A stretch of 46,776 nt of DNA from an uncultured Clostridia bacterium (GCA_947627105.1 CANQUT010000009.1:1-46776); one strand, 5' to 3'; counted from the first letter of the stretch, positions 16,862 through 25,771 are shown. The notes: a model not told the origin generated them from the letters alone. Translations and numbers: made by a program.

Positions 16862-17995
16862 TCATATTTGCACTATTTTTTCCCAATTAAATCCTTCTCT
16901 ACCAAAGTGACCATAATTAGTAGTTTTTGAATATATTGGTTCTTTCAATTTTAAGTAGTCAATAATTCCTTTTGGTGTCAAGTCAAATCGTTCTTTAATT
17001 ATCTTAATAATTAGCCCTTCTGGAATTCTATTTGTTCCAAAACAATCTATATAAATTGATAGTGGATTTTGTATTCCTATGCCATAAGACATTTGTATTT
17101 CACATTTTCTTGCTAAACCATTTGCTACAATATTTTTTGCGATATGCCTCAACATATAAGATGCTGATCTATCCACCTTCGTTCCGTCTTTACCTGAGAA
17201 AGCACCTCCACCATGCCTTGCAATTCCTCCATAAGTATCAACTATTATTTTTCTGCCAGTAACACCTGTGTCAGCAACAGCTCCTCCAATTACAAATCTG
17301 CCTGTTGGATTAATATAAAATTTTGTTTCTATATCAATCATATCTGGCTCTACCACTTCTAATATAACATTTTCAATTAAATCTTTTTGCAAAGTTGCTA
17401 AATCTATATCTTTTGAATGTTGTGCTGATATTAAAATAGTATCTATTCTAATTGGCATATCGTTAACATACTCTACTGTTACTTGCACTTTTCCATCTGA
17501 TTTTAAATATGGTAGAATTCCTTTTTTTCTTACTTCTGCTAGTTTTTTTGCAAGTTTGTGTGCTACACTAATTGGATATGGCATATAATCTTCAGATTCA
17601 TCTGTAGCATATCCAAACATTATTCCCTGATCTCCTGCACCACCATCATCCACTCCAATTGCTATATCATTGCTCTGTTTTGTAATATTAATATCTATAT
17701 CACAAGTTTTATAATCCATATTTGTCTCAGCATCTGTATAGCCTACTTCTTTTAATTTTTCTCTAACTATATTTTCAATATCTATTACGGCATTTGATGT
17801 TATTTGACCTGCCACTACTACTTTATTATTTGATATAAGAGTTTCTACTGCAACTCTTGAATTTTTATCTTGTTCTAGACAATCATCTAAAATAGAATCT
17901 GATATAAAATCACATACTTTATCAGGATGCCCCTCTGTTACAGATTCACTTGTTAAAAAATACCTTTTGTAATTTTTCAAATTTATTTCCTCCAT
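16862..17995 (-). CDS. metK: S-adenosylmethionine synthetase carried by the ICE
   Basis: Makes SAM from methionine and ATP. Clear signatures are SVTEGHPDKVCDF near the N-terminus, DQGIMFGYA in the middle and GGGAFSGKDGTKVDRSA with the P-loop-like Gly and Lys/Asp residues. It ends NYGHFGREGFNWEK, the usual MetK C-terminus, so at about 372-377 residues it is full length. The best start is the TTG at 17980, 7 nt behind GGAGG; the ATG at 17995 has no SD. It sits inside mobile cargo between the adhesin and the DUF3560-like gene, which is unusual for a housekeeping enzyme. It could feed the element's DNA methyltransferase or replace a lost host copy. Confidence 0.95.
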   Translation of the reverse strand: MEEINLKNYKRYFLTSESVTEGHPDKVCDFISDSILDDCLEQDKNSRVAVETLISNNKVVVAGQITSNAVIDIENIVREKLKEVGYTDAETNMDYKTCDIDINITKQSNDIAIGVDDGGAGDQGIMFGYATDESEDYMPYPISVAHKLAKKLAEVRKKGILPYLKSDGKVQVTVEYVNDMPIRIDTILISAQHSKDIDLATLQKDLIENVILEVVEPDMIDIETKFYINPTGRFVIGGAVADTGVTGRKIIVDTYGGIARHGGGAFSGKDGTKVDRSASYMLRHIAKNIVANGLARKCEIQMSYGIGIQNPLSIYIDCFGTNRIPEGLIIKIIKERFDLTPKGIIDYLKLKEPIYSKTTNYGHFGREGFNWEKIVQI

Positions 17996-18028
17996 TTCTT
18001 TAAAATTCTAAATTATATTAAAAATAGA

Positions 18029-18044
18029 GTGAGAATTTTCTCAC
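18029..18044 (-). terminator. Terminator between the adhesin and metK
   Basis: GTGAGAA (18029-18035) pairs with TTCTCAC (18038-18044), extended by flanking TAG/CTA. The minus-strand transcript continues with TTTTT. It follows the adhesin stop by a few bases. Confidence 0.7.
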
Positions 18045-18051
18045 CCTATAA

Positions 18052-21000
18052 TTAATTGTTAATTTTATTCTTTTTTCTCTTGTTCATTATAAGCATTACT
18101 ACTATTCCAACCAAAGACACTACAAATGAAATAGATAATAGTACATAATTTGTTTCATTACCTGTTTGAATAACTGGTGCAAGAGTATCTTTCATAGTAA
18201 CTTTTTGACCATCACCAGCTACAAATGTTATTTCTTCTGCTATTTCGTAACCATTTGGAGCTTGAGTTTCACGCATAATGTATTCTTTACCTTCTACTAG
18301 ATATCTAACTATATGTTGTTCTTCTGTAGATACCCATTCTTCAACAATTTCACCTGTTTCTTTATCTATAATTTGTAATTTAGCACCAGGTAATTCGTTT
18401 GTTCCAGTTTCATCAACTTTTGAGAAAAACATTTCAGTAGGTTTGTTTTCACATTTAACTACTAAAAGATCTCCATTTTGTTTTACTTCTACCTCATAAA
18501 TTGTATCATTTAGAATATATCCTTCTAATTGTGTGCCCTCTTGAATATAAAAAATTCCTAGTTCCAAATTATCAAATGTTGCAATTCCTTCTTCATTTGT
18601 TATTTCTGTTCTAATAATATTTTTCATGTCTTTATCTGTTGCAATATTAAACTTTACTCCTTCTAATATTTTACTCTCGTCAAAAGAATCAACTTTTTTA
18701 ACTTGAATTGTTCCTCTAGCAAGTTTATTGTCTATAATTCCATCTTCTCCAATTTGTATTGTATATTCTGCAACATCTTTGCCATTATAAAATACTTTAA
18801 AATCATACTCTTCATCATTTAAAACATATTGACCATTTGTTGACAATTCTTTTAGATAATATTTTGAGTCAGGTAAGTCTGGAACAAATTCTAACTTACC
18901 ATCTTTTGTAATACCTGTAATGCTAATTAAACTATCCTTTTCAATTGCCACATTTTTATTGTAGTCTAAAATATCTTCCCTTGTGAAAATCCCAAAAACA
19001 ATATCTTTGTATGCCTCTTCATTTTTGAAGATTTCTTGTTCTTCTAAAACTTTCTTCATACTAATATTAAATTTTGGTCTTTCGTTTTCTAAAGTAGATG
19101 AGATAATTTGTAATTCATTTATTTTATTATCTTCTACTCTAAAATAATGTTTGTCCGTATTTTGTAAGAACCCATATGGCACACTACTTTCAATGTAGAA
19201 ATATAGTCCAACAGGTAGTTCTTTACTTGATACTATTTCGCTATCACTCTTTAATGTTTGTACTTTTTCATCTTTTCTATAATAAGTTGTATTGCCTATT
19301 TTTATGTCTTCACCAGCATAAATTGTAATCTCTGCTCCTGGTATATTAGACTCATTCCAAACTGGACTTTTAGTTTTGCCAAATTCAGTTTCTTCCTCTA
19401 TAACTTCGTTAAATATCTCACCTGTTTTTAAGAACTCTAATTTACCATATACAAGTTCATCTTTCATTACTACTGATTGAATTTTTCCAGTATCTTTAAT
19501 AGTAAATTCAATATCTTGTGCTAGAGCAAATCCATAAGGACTGATTTCTTCACGTAATATATAAGTTTTTCCGACTTCTAAACCTTTCATTAAATGTGGT
19601 TTTATTGTTCCATTTTCATTTTTACCATCACAACCTGAAATCCAACTGTCAAAAATAGCTTCTGGGTTATCTTTTTCATATACAGTTAGATGTGCTCCTT
19701 CAATTTCTTCTGAATTTGTAATGTCTTGTTTTGACACTTCAACTTTTGTAATTTCATTTTTAAATTCATAGTCTAAATTAATTACATTAATGTCTTGTCC
19801 TTGATATGTTGCATCTACATCTATAACCTTATCGTTTGAAGCATAACCTTTTGGAGCTTTTAGTTCTTTTATTTCAAATTTTGTTAATGGTAAGTCTGAT
19901 TTAAAAGGTAGTAATCCGTTTTCATCACTTATAGCTGTTTCAATTAAATCTCCAGCATTAACTATAACTTCACCACTATAATTAGTAATATCTTCTTTAG
20001 CATATAAACCAAATTCTGCACCTGGTAATCCTACATTAGTTTCTGCATCTTTTTTATATACATTAAGTTTTACTTTTTGTCTTTGATTTACAAAAGATGC
20101 ATCGTCAAATACTACTTCAGTATATTGGTCTTTATATGTTAATGAAACATTTTGAGATTCATTGTTTAGGACAAATCCGATTTGGAGCTTTTTTCTCAAT
20201 TACTATATATTCGCCTAGTGGTAATAATTTAGATGTTGCTTTTCCTTCAGAATTTGTTGTAATTGTATCAACAACTGTTCCTTTCTCATATATAACAGAA
20301 TTATCTGCTGGATCTAAGATGTCTTCTCTAGCAATAATATCATACTCAGCACCAATTAATCCTCTTTCTTCGTAAATGAATTTACCATCTGTGAAACTTG
20401 TTAAAACTTCTCCTCTTTTTTCTACATTAATTTGTCCTTTAACTGATGTATCTTTTTGTATAGCTTCAATAACTACTGTTGCTCCATCTGGTAATGTTTG
20501 ATATACAGCATTAGTAGTAATTTTGAATTTAATAGGTTCTTCGCTTAATAGGTATCCATTTGGACTATTCTGCTCTTCCAATTGATAATTTCCAGCTTTT
20601 AATTCATTGTTTGTCATAACTGTTCCTGTTTCATCTGTTGTCCATGAATCTACATAGTGTGGTAATGGATTCCAGTCCCAGTAACCCCAATATTCATTAG
20701 TGTCTAAATTTTTAATTTTAAATTTTGCACCTTTTACAAGTATTGTTTTATCTGTTTCTGCATCCTTTTTTACAATTTTTAATACAGCTTTGAATGTTGT
20801 ATCATTAAAAACTCTCCAAACTTGAGGTTCAGAACTATCTTCTGTAATTGTTACCTCAAAATCTGGTACTTTTAATTTTTCATCTGCAACTTTTGTTTCC
20901 CTTACAATATATATGCCGGTAAGGAAGTCTTTCAGATATAGCATATCCTTTACTATCTGTTATTAGTTTTGATGCTGTTTGAGCATTAGCATTTTTAGCG

Positions 21001-22947
21001 ATCGGAGCATTTTCCCAAGAACCATATTTTTCTACATCGCTTTTTAACTTAATTGTAAATTCTACTCCTTCTAATAATTCAGCTTCTCCTACATCATCAC
21101 TAGATACTTTAATAATTTGAAAAGCCTGAGATTTAACTCTTTCTTTTACAGTTATACTTTTAGTTACAACTTCAACATTTTGATTTTCATAATTTAGTTC
21201 AACTTCATATGATGAATCATCTAGTGTATAACCTTTGCTTGGGCTTAATTCCTTTAAGTAATAATTGCCTAAATATAGTTCATTTGCAGTAGCTGTTGCA
21301 CTACTATCTGTCGTTAATTCTGCTACTTTGTCATCTTTGTTATATATTACACTATCATCTGCTGGATCTAATATTGTATCTTTAGCATATAATCCATAAA
21401 CAGCTCCAGCTAATGTAGCATCGCCTAAAGGTTCTGCTCCATTTTTAGTATCTTCTTTATGAATTGTGATAGATCCTTTTACTCTTTTGTTTGACATAGT
21501 AATTTCATAAGTTTTGCCATCTTCTACAATGTTAATAGTATCACTTACCTCAGCATTAATAGTGTATTTATTAGGAGCTTTTGATTCCTTTACGGTATAA
21601 TTTCCGATAATCTAAAGGTCCAGAAATAGCAACACCCTCACTATTAGTAGTTATGCTTTGAACTTTTTGTTCCTCTGAATCGTAAATGTCAAAAACTACT
21701 CCTGCTTTTTTTACTATTTTTCCACTTTCAGCATCTTTTTTTACTACCTTAATATATCCTTGTTTTATGTTATCTGTTGCTGTATAAGTAGTTGTTGTAT
21801 TTGGTGCAATAGTTATTGAGTGAATACTATCATCTAAAATTAAATGTTCTGGTACTTCTGTTTCTTGAATATATACAGTTGTAGGTTTTAAATTTGGTAC
21901 AGTTACTTTTCCATTATCACTTGTTGTATATGTACCTATTGGTTCTGTCATATCTGAATTATAACTAAGTTTAAATGTTACATCAGGTACAAAATTTCCT
22001 TTATTATCTTTTTTTGCTAATTCTAAATCCCCTTCTAAGTTTATATTTATATTTATTGTTAAATATTTTGGATCATTATAGCCATATGCTACAATTAATC
22101 TTTGATGAGTATTATCACTAGATAATGGGGTTAATACAAAATTTGTTTGAACTTTATTAGTATTAATGTATTTTCCAATTTTATTACTTTTTGCATCACC
22201 TGTCAATAATGCAACACTCTGCTTTGTCGCATTTTCAGCTACAGTTACCTTCATATCATTGCTACCTTTTTTATGTTCAAAGGTAACTTGATCTTTTGTG
22301 TAATTAAAATCTTCATAATATTGTAAAACTTTATTACTATCTGTTAAAGTCTTGCTTTCACCTAAATTTAATGTTTGAGTTGAGCCATCAAAGCTTGGCA
22401 TTGTATTCCATTTATTGAATTCATCCATAATTTTTGACTTAAATGTATCAAATTCACCACCTAAGCTATGGCTATTAGGAACTTGTCCTAGTTTTTGCCA
22501 AATTAATGTTGCTGTATATGCATATAATGTAAGGTCTGCATATCCAGTAGTTGATTTACTTGTATTTCCTTCTGCATTTGAATATCTATAATATCCTAAA
22601 TATGCTAATCTTGCACTATTAATAAAATCTTGCTCTGTACTAAAATCTGTGGATTTATTAAATGTAGTATTAGTCTCTGGATGATCCATATGATGATTTA
22701 TACAAAAAGCAACTTGTCCGAAAGCTCCTTCTTTTAATGCTGGGATATCATCACCTTGAATCTTTATTTTAAAAATATTTTGACTTGTGTTATCTTGAAA
22801 ACCAGTCTCATAAATTCTAGCAATATAACTACCTGTTGCCGTTGCTGCAAATACCATTCCAAGATTACTAAAAATTGTACTTGATATTGTAATTAATAAT
22901 AAGAATAGGGCTACTATTCTTTTTATGTTTTTTCTAATTTCTCTCAT
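18052..22947 (-). CDS. Giant Cna_B/SpaA adhesin with thioester domain, three +1 shifts
   Basis: A sortase-anchored surface protein. Four frames join at three CGG sites (21606, 20918, 20179) into one protein of 1630 residues: 447 + 229 + 246 + 708. It starts with a signal peptide (about 1-36) and a thioester-type domain with Cys82 (FCINH) and Gln151 (IWQKLG). A long row of Cna_B repeats follows (recurring xYGxYxVKExxAPxG and GLYAKEDI-type motifs). The C-terminus has the sorting signal PVIQTGN, a TM helix and a basic tail. At each join the restored residue is the Gly of a Cna_B 'YG.Y' or 'APNGF' motif. No other stop or indel is seen in 4.9 kb. The class B sortase lies two genes upstream. It probably binds host or recipient cells. 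Confidence 0.9.
20177..20179 (-). other. CGG +1 frameshift site 3 in the adhesin
   Basis: Coding strand: CCA AAT C GGA TTT GTC. The +1 frame gives KAPNGFVLNNE, the normal end of a Cna_B repeat; the zero frame gives RICPKQ and stop. The extra base is C20179. Confidence 0.92.
20916..20918 (-). other. CGG +1 frameshift site 2 in the adhesin
   Basis: Coding strand: CCT TAC C GGC ATA TAT. The +1 frame gives LPYGIYIVRETKV; the zero frame gives RHIYCKG and stops at 20880. The extra base is C20918. Confidence 0.92.
21604..21606 (-). other. CGG +1 frameshift site 1 in the adhesin
   Basis: Coding strand: GAT TAT C GGA AAT TAT ACC. The +1 frame gives DYGNYTVKE, a canonical Cna_B strand; the zero frame gives RKLYRKG and stops after 12 codons. 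The extra base is C21606. Confidence 0.92.
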
Positions 22948-23001
22948 TTTACTTGTTTTTCCTCCTCGATTTTTTTATTTTGTTTTTTTTGAGCATAAAA
23001 A

Positions 23002-23030
23002 AAGAAGTTAAGAATAGCTCTCAACTTCTT
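23002..23030 (-). terminator. Terminator upstream of the adhesin
   Basis: AAGAAGTT (23002-23009) pairs with AACTTCTT (23023-23030); the minus-strand transcript continues with a T-run. It ends the sortase/stalk-protein transcript before the adhesin gene. Confidence 0.8.
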
Positions 23031-23058
23031 ACTCATATAATAATATTTTATAATTTAA

Positions 23059-23733
23059 TCATCGATATGAAATATTTAAACCAAACATTCCACAAGAACA
23101 TCTAAAAACCTCATATCCTGTTGGGCTGTCTTTTACATAGTCGTCCCAATCTTGTTTAGTTTTTTCACTATTTTCATATTTTAAATCACCTTCATGGACT
23201 ATTTGGTTAAACTTAGCTATTGCCTCATCCTCTGTGTTAAACCATCCATTATTCACAGTGAATGCATGTGTATGTTTTTCTTCTTTCTTAGTAGTATCAT
23301 CTACTATATTACTTTCTTTTTTATTATTTTCATAATTTGATGATTCATTTGTGTCTCTTGCTTCTTCTGTTGTAGTGTTTGTTACCTGTTTGTTTGTATT
23401 GTTAGTACCAGATGTATTTTTATTTGTATTACTTTCTTTTTCTACAATTGTATTTTTTGTAGTTTTTGATGTCTTTGATACTTCTACTATTTGATTTTCG
23501 CTATTTTTAGCTTTTTCATTACTATTTACTGCTATATTCTCATGAGTATTAGCAGATGCTATAGTTTCATTTGTTTCATTTAAGTTTTCAACAATTTCTT
23601 TTTCTTCTAATATATTTTCAGTTAGTGCTTCTTTTATTGTGTTTTTATTAGAGTCACTTATAAAATTTAAACTTAAAATAACAACCATAGCCAATATTAG
23701 AATTAATATGATTATAAAAAAATATTTTTTCAT
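23059..23733 (-). CDS. Membrane-anchored stalk protein with Cys/His C-terminal domain
   Basis: About 224 residues from the ATG at 23733 (SD GGAAGGTGAT). An N-terminal TM or signal anchor (about 4-25) is followed by about 125 low-complexity Asn/Thr/Glu/Lys residues, a flexible wall-spanning stalk. The C-terminal 70 residues (HTHAFTVNNGWFNTEDEAI..., GYEVFRCSCGMFGL) form a compact domain seen on other Firmicute surface proteins; the HxH and CxC could bind metal. It lacks a sorting motif. It sits between sortase and adhesin and may belong to the same surface assembly. Confidence 0.7.
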   Translation of the reverse strand: MKKYFFIIILILILAMVVILSLNFISDSNKNTIKEALTENILEEKEIVENLNETNETIASANTHENIAVNSNEKAKNSENQIVEVSKTSKTTKNTIVEKESNTNKNTSGTNNTNKQVTNTTTEEARDTNESSNYENNKKESNIVDDTTKKEEKHTHAFTVNNGWFNTEDEAIAKFNQIVHEGDLKYENSEKTKQDWDDYVKDSPTGYEVFRCSCGMFGLNISYR

Positions 23734-23845
23734 ATATATCACCTTCCTACTTAGTAGTATAACATACTATTCTGTAGTTTGGTCGATTTTCAGAAAAATT
23801 TTTAAACTTTTTTATTCTGTAACACTAGATATATCAATGTTTATA

Positions 23846-24589
23846 CTAATTATTGATTGTTTCTACTTTTGCTATTACATAATATCTTTGATTTGTTGGA
23901 GTCACATGATTATTTAGATAAGAACAAGTTGATAATTTCACTATTTTTTTTACCTTTCCTATGCCCTCCATAGCATATTTACTTGTTTTTTTATAATATT
24001 CAATAGTTGCATCAAAATCTAAATTTTTTATATTTTTATTTTCTTCATCTATTCCTATTGAATATACACTAAAAACTGTACACACATAATTTTGTGTTGG
24101 TGTATAAATCATGAATTTTTTATGTTTTTGCAAAAATTTATAATCAAGATATTGATCTAATGTAGAAAACATACTTCCGTCTCGCATATTATGACCATAT
24201 ATAACTGTTTCTTTATCTTCGAAAGGTTTAGCATTTATTGTAAATATTGAGCCATAATTGCTATAACTTTTTTTATATGTATGTTTTAAATAAAACAAAT
24301 CTTCATCTTTTAAAATTGGATAATTGATATTAGTGTTTTCAATCTGTATCCAACCTATAATATCTTCATTAATAGATTTTAATTTTTCCCAATCAATAGA
24401 TTTTCCTTCTTTTTTCTCTGTTTCTTTTACATCTTGTACCACTACTTCCTCTATTAGCTGTTCTACTTCTTCATTATTTTTTTTATGTTCCAAAATAGCT
24501 TTGCCTATTAGGAAAGAAGAAATTATAAATATAATTGTCAGTATCACAAATATTATTATTTTTAATATTTTTTTAATGATTGAAAACAT
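23846..24589 (-). CDS. srtB: Class B sortase
   Basis: 247 residues. A membrane transpeptidase that cuts the sorting signal of surface proteins and joins them to the wall. The N-terminal TM helix is at about 10-30; the catalytic triad is visible as H133 (YGHNM), C222 (LSTCSY) and R235 (NQRYYVIA). The domain length and the helix-rich middle fit class B. Its likely substrate is the PVIQTGN adhesin two genes downstream. SD GGAGGTGA lies 21 nt from the ATG, and a short frame ending in TAA (24595-24669) lies between, so translation may depend on coupling or re-initiation. Confidence 0.9.
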   Translation of the reverse strand: MFSIIKKILKIIIFVILTIIFIISSFLIGKAILEHKKNNEEVEQLIEEVVVQDVKETEKKEGKSIDWEKLKSINEDIIGWIQIENTNINYPILKDEDLFYLKHTYKKSYSNYGSIFTINAKPFEDKETVIYGHNMRDGSMFSTLDQYLDYKFLQKHKKFMIYTPTQNYVCTVFSVYSIGIDEENKNIKNLDFDATIEYYKKTSKYAMEGIGKVKKIVKLSTCSYLNNHVTPTNQRYYVIAKVETINN

Positions 24590-24683
24590 TTTCTTTAAAT
24601 TTCTTTGCTATTCACCTCCATCCTTTTTTCAGCATATCCCATACATACTTTTACTTTACATTGCCTCACTCTCCTTTCTATTT

Positions 24684-24704
24684 CGCACGAGAATCGATTC
24701 TGTG
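24684..24704. repeat. 21-bp palindromic repeat, copy 2
   Basis: Identical to 15340-15360, with core palindrome AGAATCGATTCT. It lies 25 bases after the radC-like stop and upstream of the sortase gene. Both copies follow a gene with an acidic-tail product and precede an SD, which suggests a shared cis-regulatory or processing element. Confidence 0.8.
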
Positions 24705-24729
24705 CCATTTTTATATTTAAACCAATAAA

Positions 24730-25305
24730 CTACTCGAACTCTTCTTCCTCTTGTTTTGAAAAATTTTGAATCTTTTGTAATTTATCAGTTAATATAGCAA
24801 TTTCATTTTTTAATTTATTATTTTCTTCAAGTAATAAAGCATTGTCTAACAGGTTTGTTCTATAACTTTCATAATCTTTATCTATAAGTTTTAAAGTTCC
24901 CATACTTGTATATTGATTTTCTGAAACAATAACATGATCTACTAATTCAATGTCAAATGCCTTCAGCAATTTACTAATAGTATTGGTAAATTTTTTGTCT
25001 TCATTGCTTGGCTCAATTTCATTTGATGGATGGTTATGAACTAAAATTACTTTATCACTTGCAGTAATTAATGCTGTTCTTAATACATATTTACAATCAA
25101 TATCTATTTCGGTACTCGAGCCTATACCTAATAAGCTAATACCTCTCACATTGTTTCTTCTATCTAGTCCAATAAATAAAAGATGCTCCTGAATAGCATC
25201 TTTTATTTCTTTAACTTCTTCTAATTCAAATACTTCACTAGGTTTACTAACTTTTCTATTTTCAGTACCTAGTTGCTTTTTTTGTACTTCTATTGATAAA
25301 CTCAA
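24730..25305 (-). CDS. radC: RadC-like JAMM-domain protein with acidic tail
   Basis: 191 residues. The JAMM metal motif is intact: H90, H92 (HNHP), S100 and D103. Such short RadC/MPN proteins are common on ICEs and near antirestriction genes; their reaction is not firmly known. The C-terminal 40 residues form a coiled-coil (ENNKLKNEIAILTDKLQKI) ending in EEEEFE, so this ICE version has an added tail compared with chromosomal RadC. The start is TTG behind SD GAGGGG. It is the last intact ICE gene before the spoIVA junction. Confidence 0.88.
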   Translation of the reverse strand: MSLSIEVQKKQLGTENRKVSKPSEVFELEEVKEIKDAIQEHLLFIGLDRRNNVRGISLLGIGSSTEIDIDCKYVLRTALITASDKVILVHNHPSNEIEPSNEDKKFTNTISKLLKAFDIELVDHVIVSENQYTSMGTLKLIDKDYESYRTNLLDNALLLEENNKLKNEIAILTDKLQKIQNFSKQEEEEFE

Positions 25306-25319
25306 GATTTTCCCCTCAC

Positions 25320-25440
25320 TTTATATTTCATCTATACCAAAATCTATATCATATTTTACTTCTTTAGTAATATGAGTTCTTCCAACACCTAATTGTCCTG
25401 TTTTTCTTAAAAATGTATGTGTCTGTTTAGAGCGTATCAT
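25320..25440 (-). pseudogene. Short remnant ORFs at the ICE right edge
   Basis: The minus strand carries two overlapping short frames: one reads LRKTGQLGVGKNSYY then stop, the other reads ERTHITKEVKYDIDFGIDEI then stop at 25320. Removing one A in the run at about 25380 would join them. The second ends in DEI, like other ICE tails. Upstream the frame runs into spoIVA, so no normal gene start is possible. This may be a gene cut by the ICE boundary, whose other half would be at the left end. Tentative. Confidence 0.3.
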
Positions 25441-25720
25441 ACACATGATAAGAGCAGATATAGAAACAGAGGTATCTCCTATTGTTGGAAGTGAAAAACA
25501 ATCAGAAGATTTAGTAAACTATTTGCTTTCTGAATTTGAATCTGACCCTAAAAAGATTTGGGAATCTAACATTTTTGGTAAAAACTTGCATGAACTTGTA
25601 AATGAAGGACTTCAAAATAAGCTTTCTAGAATGCCAGAAGATGCACAAGCAAAATTACAAGAAACACTAGAAAGAATTGTAAATGAGGGTAGCGGTGGAT
25701 TAATTTGTATTATTCTTTAA
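25436..25720 (+). pseudogene. spoIVA: 3' fragment of spoIVA (SpoIVA C-terminus)
   Basis: SpoIVA is the ATPase that forms the base layer of the spore coat. About 94 codons remain, from IHMIRADIETEVSP to NEGSGGLICIIL, the strongly conserved SpoIVA C-terminus (GKNLHELVNEGLQ..., PEDAQAKLQETL). The family is about 490 residues long. Upstream the frame has no relation to SpoIVA and closes at a stop near 25367. There is no SD before the first ATG (25445). The breakpoint at about 25430-25442 coincides with the right end of the ICE, so the 5' part should lie on the far side of the element, outside the window. A strong terminator follows. Confidence 0.88.
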
Positions 25721-25740
25721 AATTTATTGTTTCTTAAATG

Positions 25741-25771
25741 TATCGGAAAACGACTATTTCGTTTTCCGATA
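25741..25771 (+). terminator. spoIVA terminator
   Basis: A perfect 13-bp stem (25741-25753 with 25759-25771), 5-nt loop, followed by TTTT. It is a canonical intrinsic terminator 20 bases after the SpoIVA stop. Confidence 0.9.

Noticed and set aside
16823..16862. C-terminal acidic extension of MetK through a shift
   Set aside because: A frame reading VEKNEEELN follows the metK stop in another phase, but MetK is already full length and no CGG lies at the stop.
17996..18051. SAM riboswitch before metK
   Set aside because: The 56-base gap is too short and contains only a terminator hairpin of the upstream adhesin gene.
18052..22947. Four separate Cna_B genes instead of one
   Set aside because: The pieces have no SD or signal peptide of their own, and skipping the C at three CGG codons joins them seamlessly within canonical Cna_B motifs.
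25445..25720. A complete small gene of 91 codons
   Set aside because: The sequence is the SpoIVA C-terminus and there is no SD before the ATG, so it is a gene fragment.
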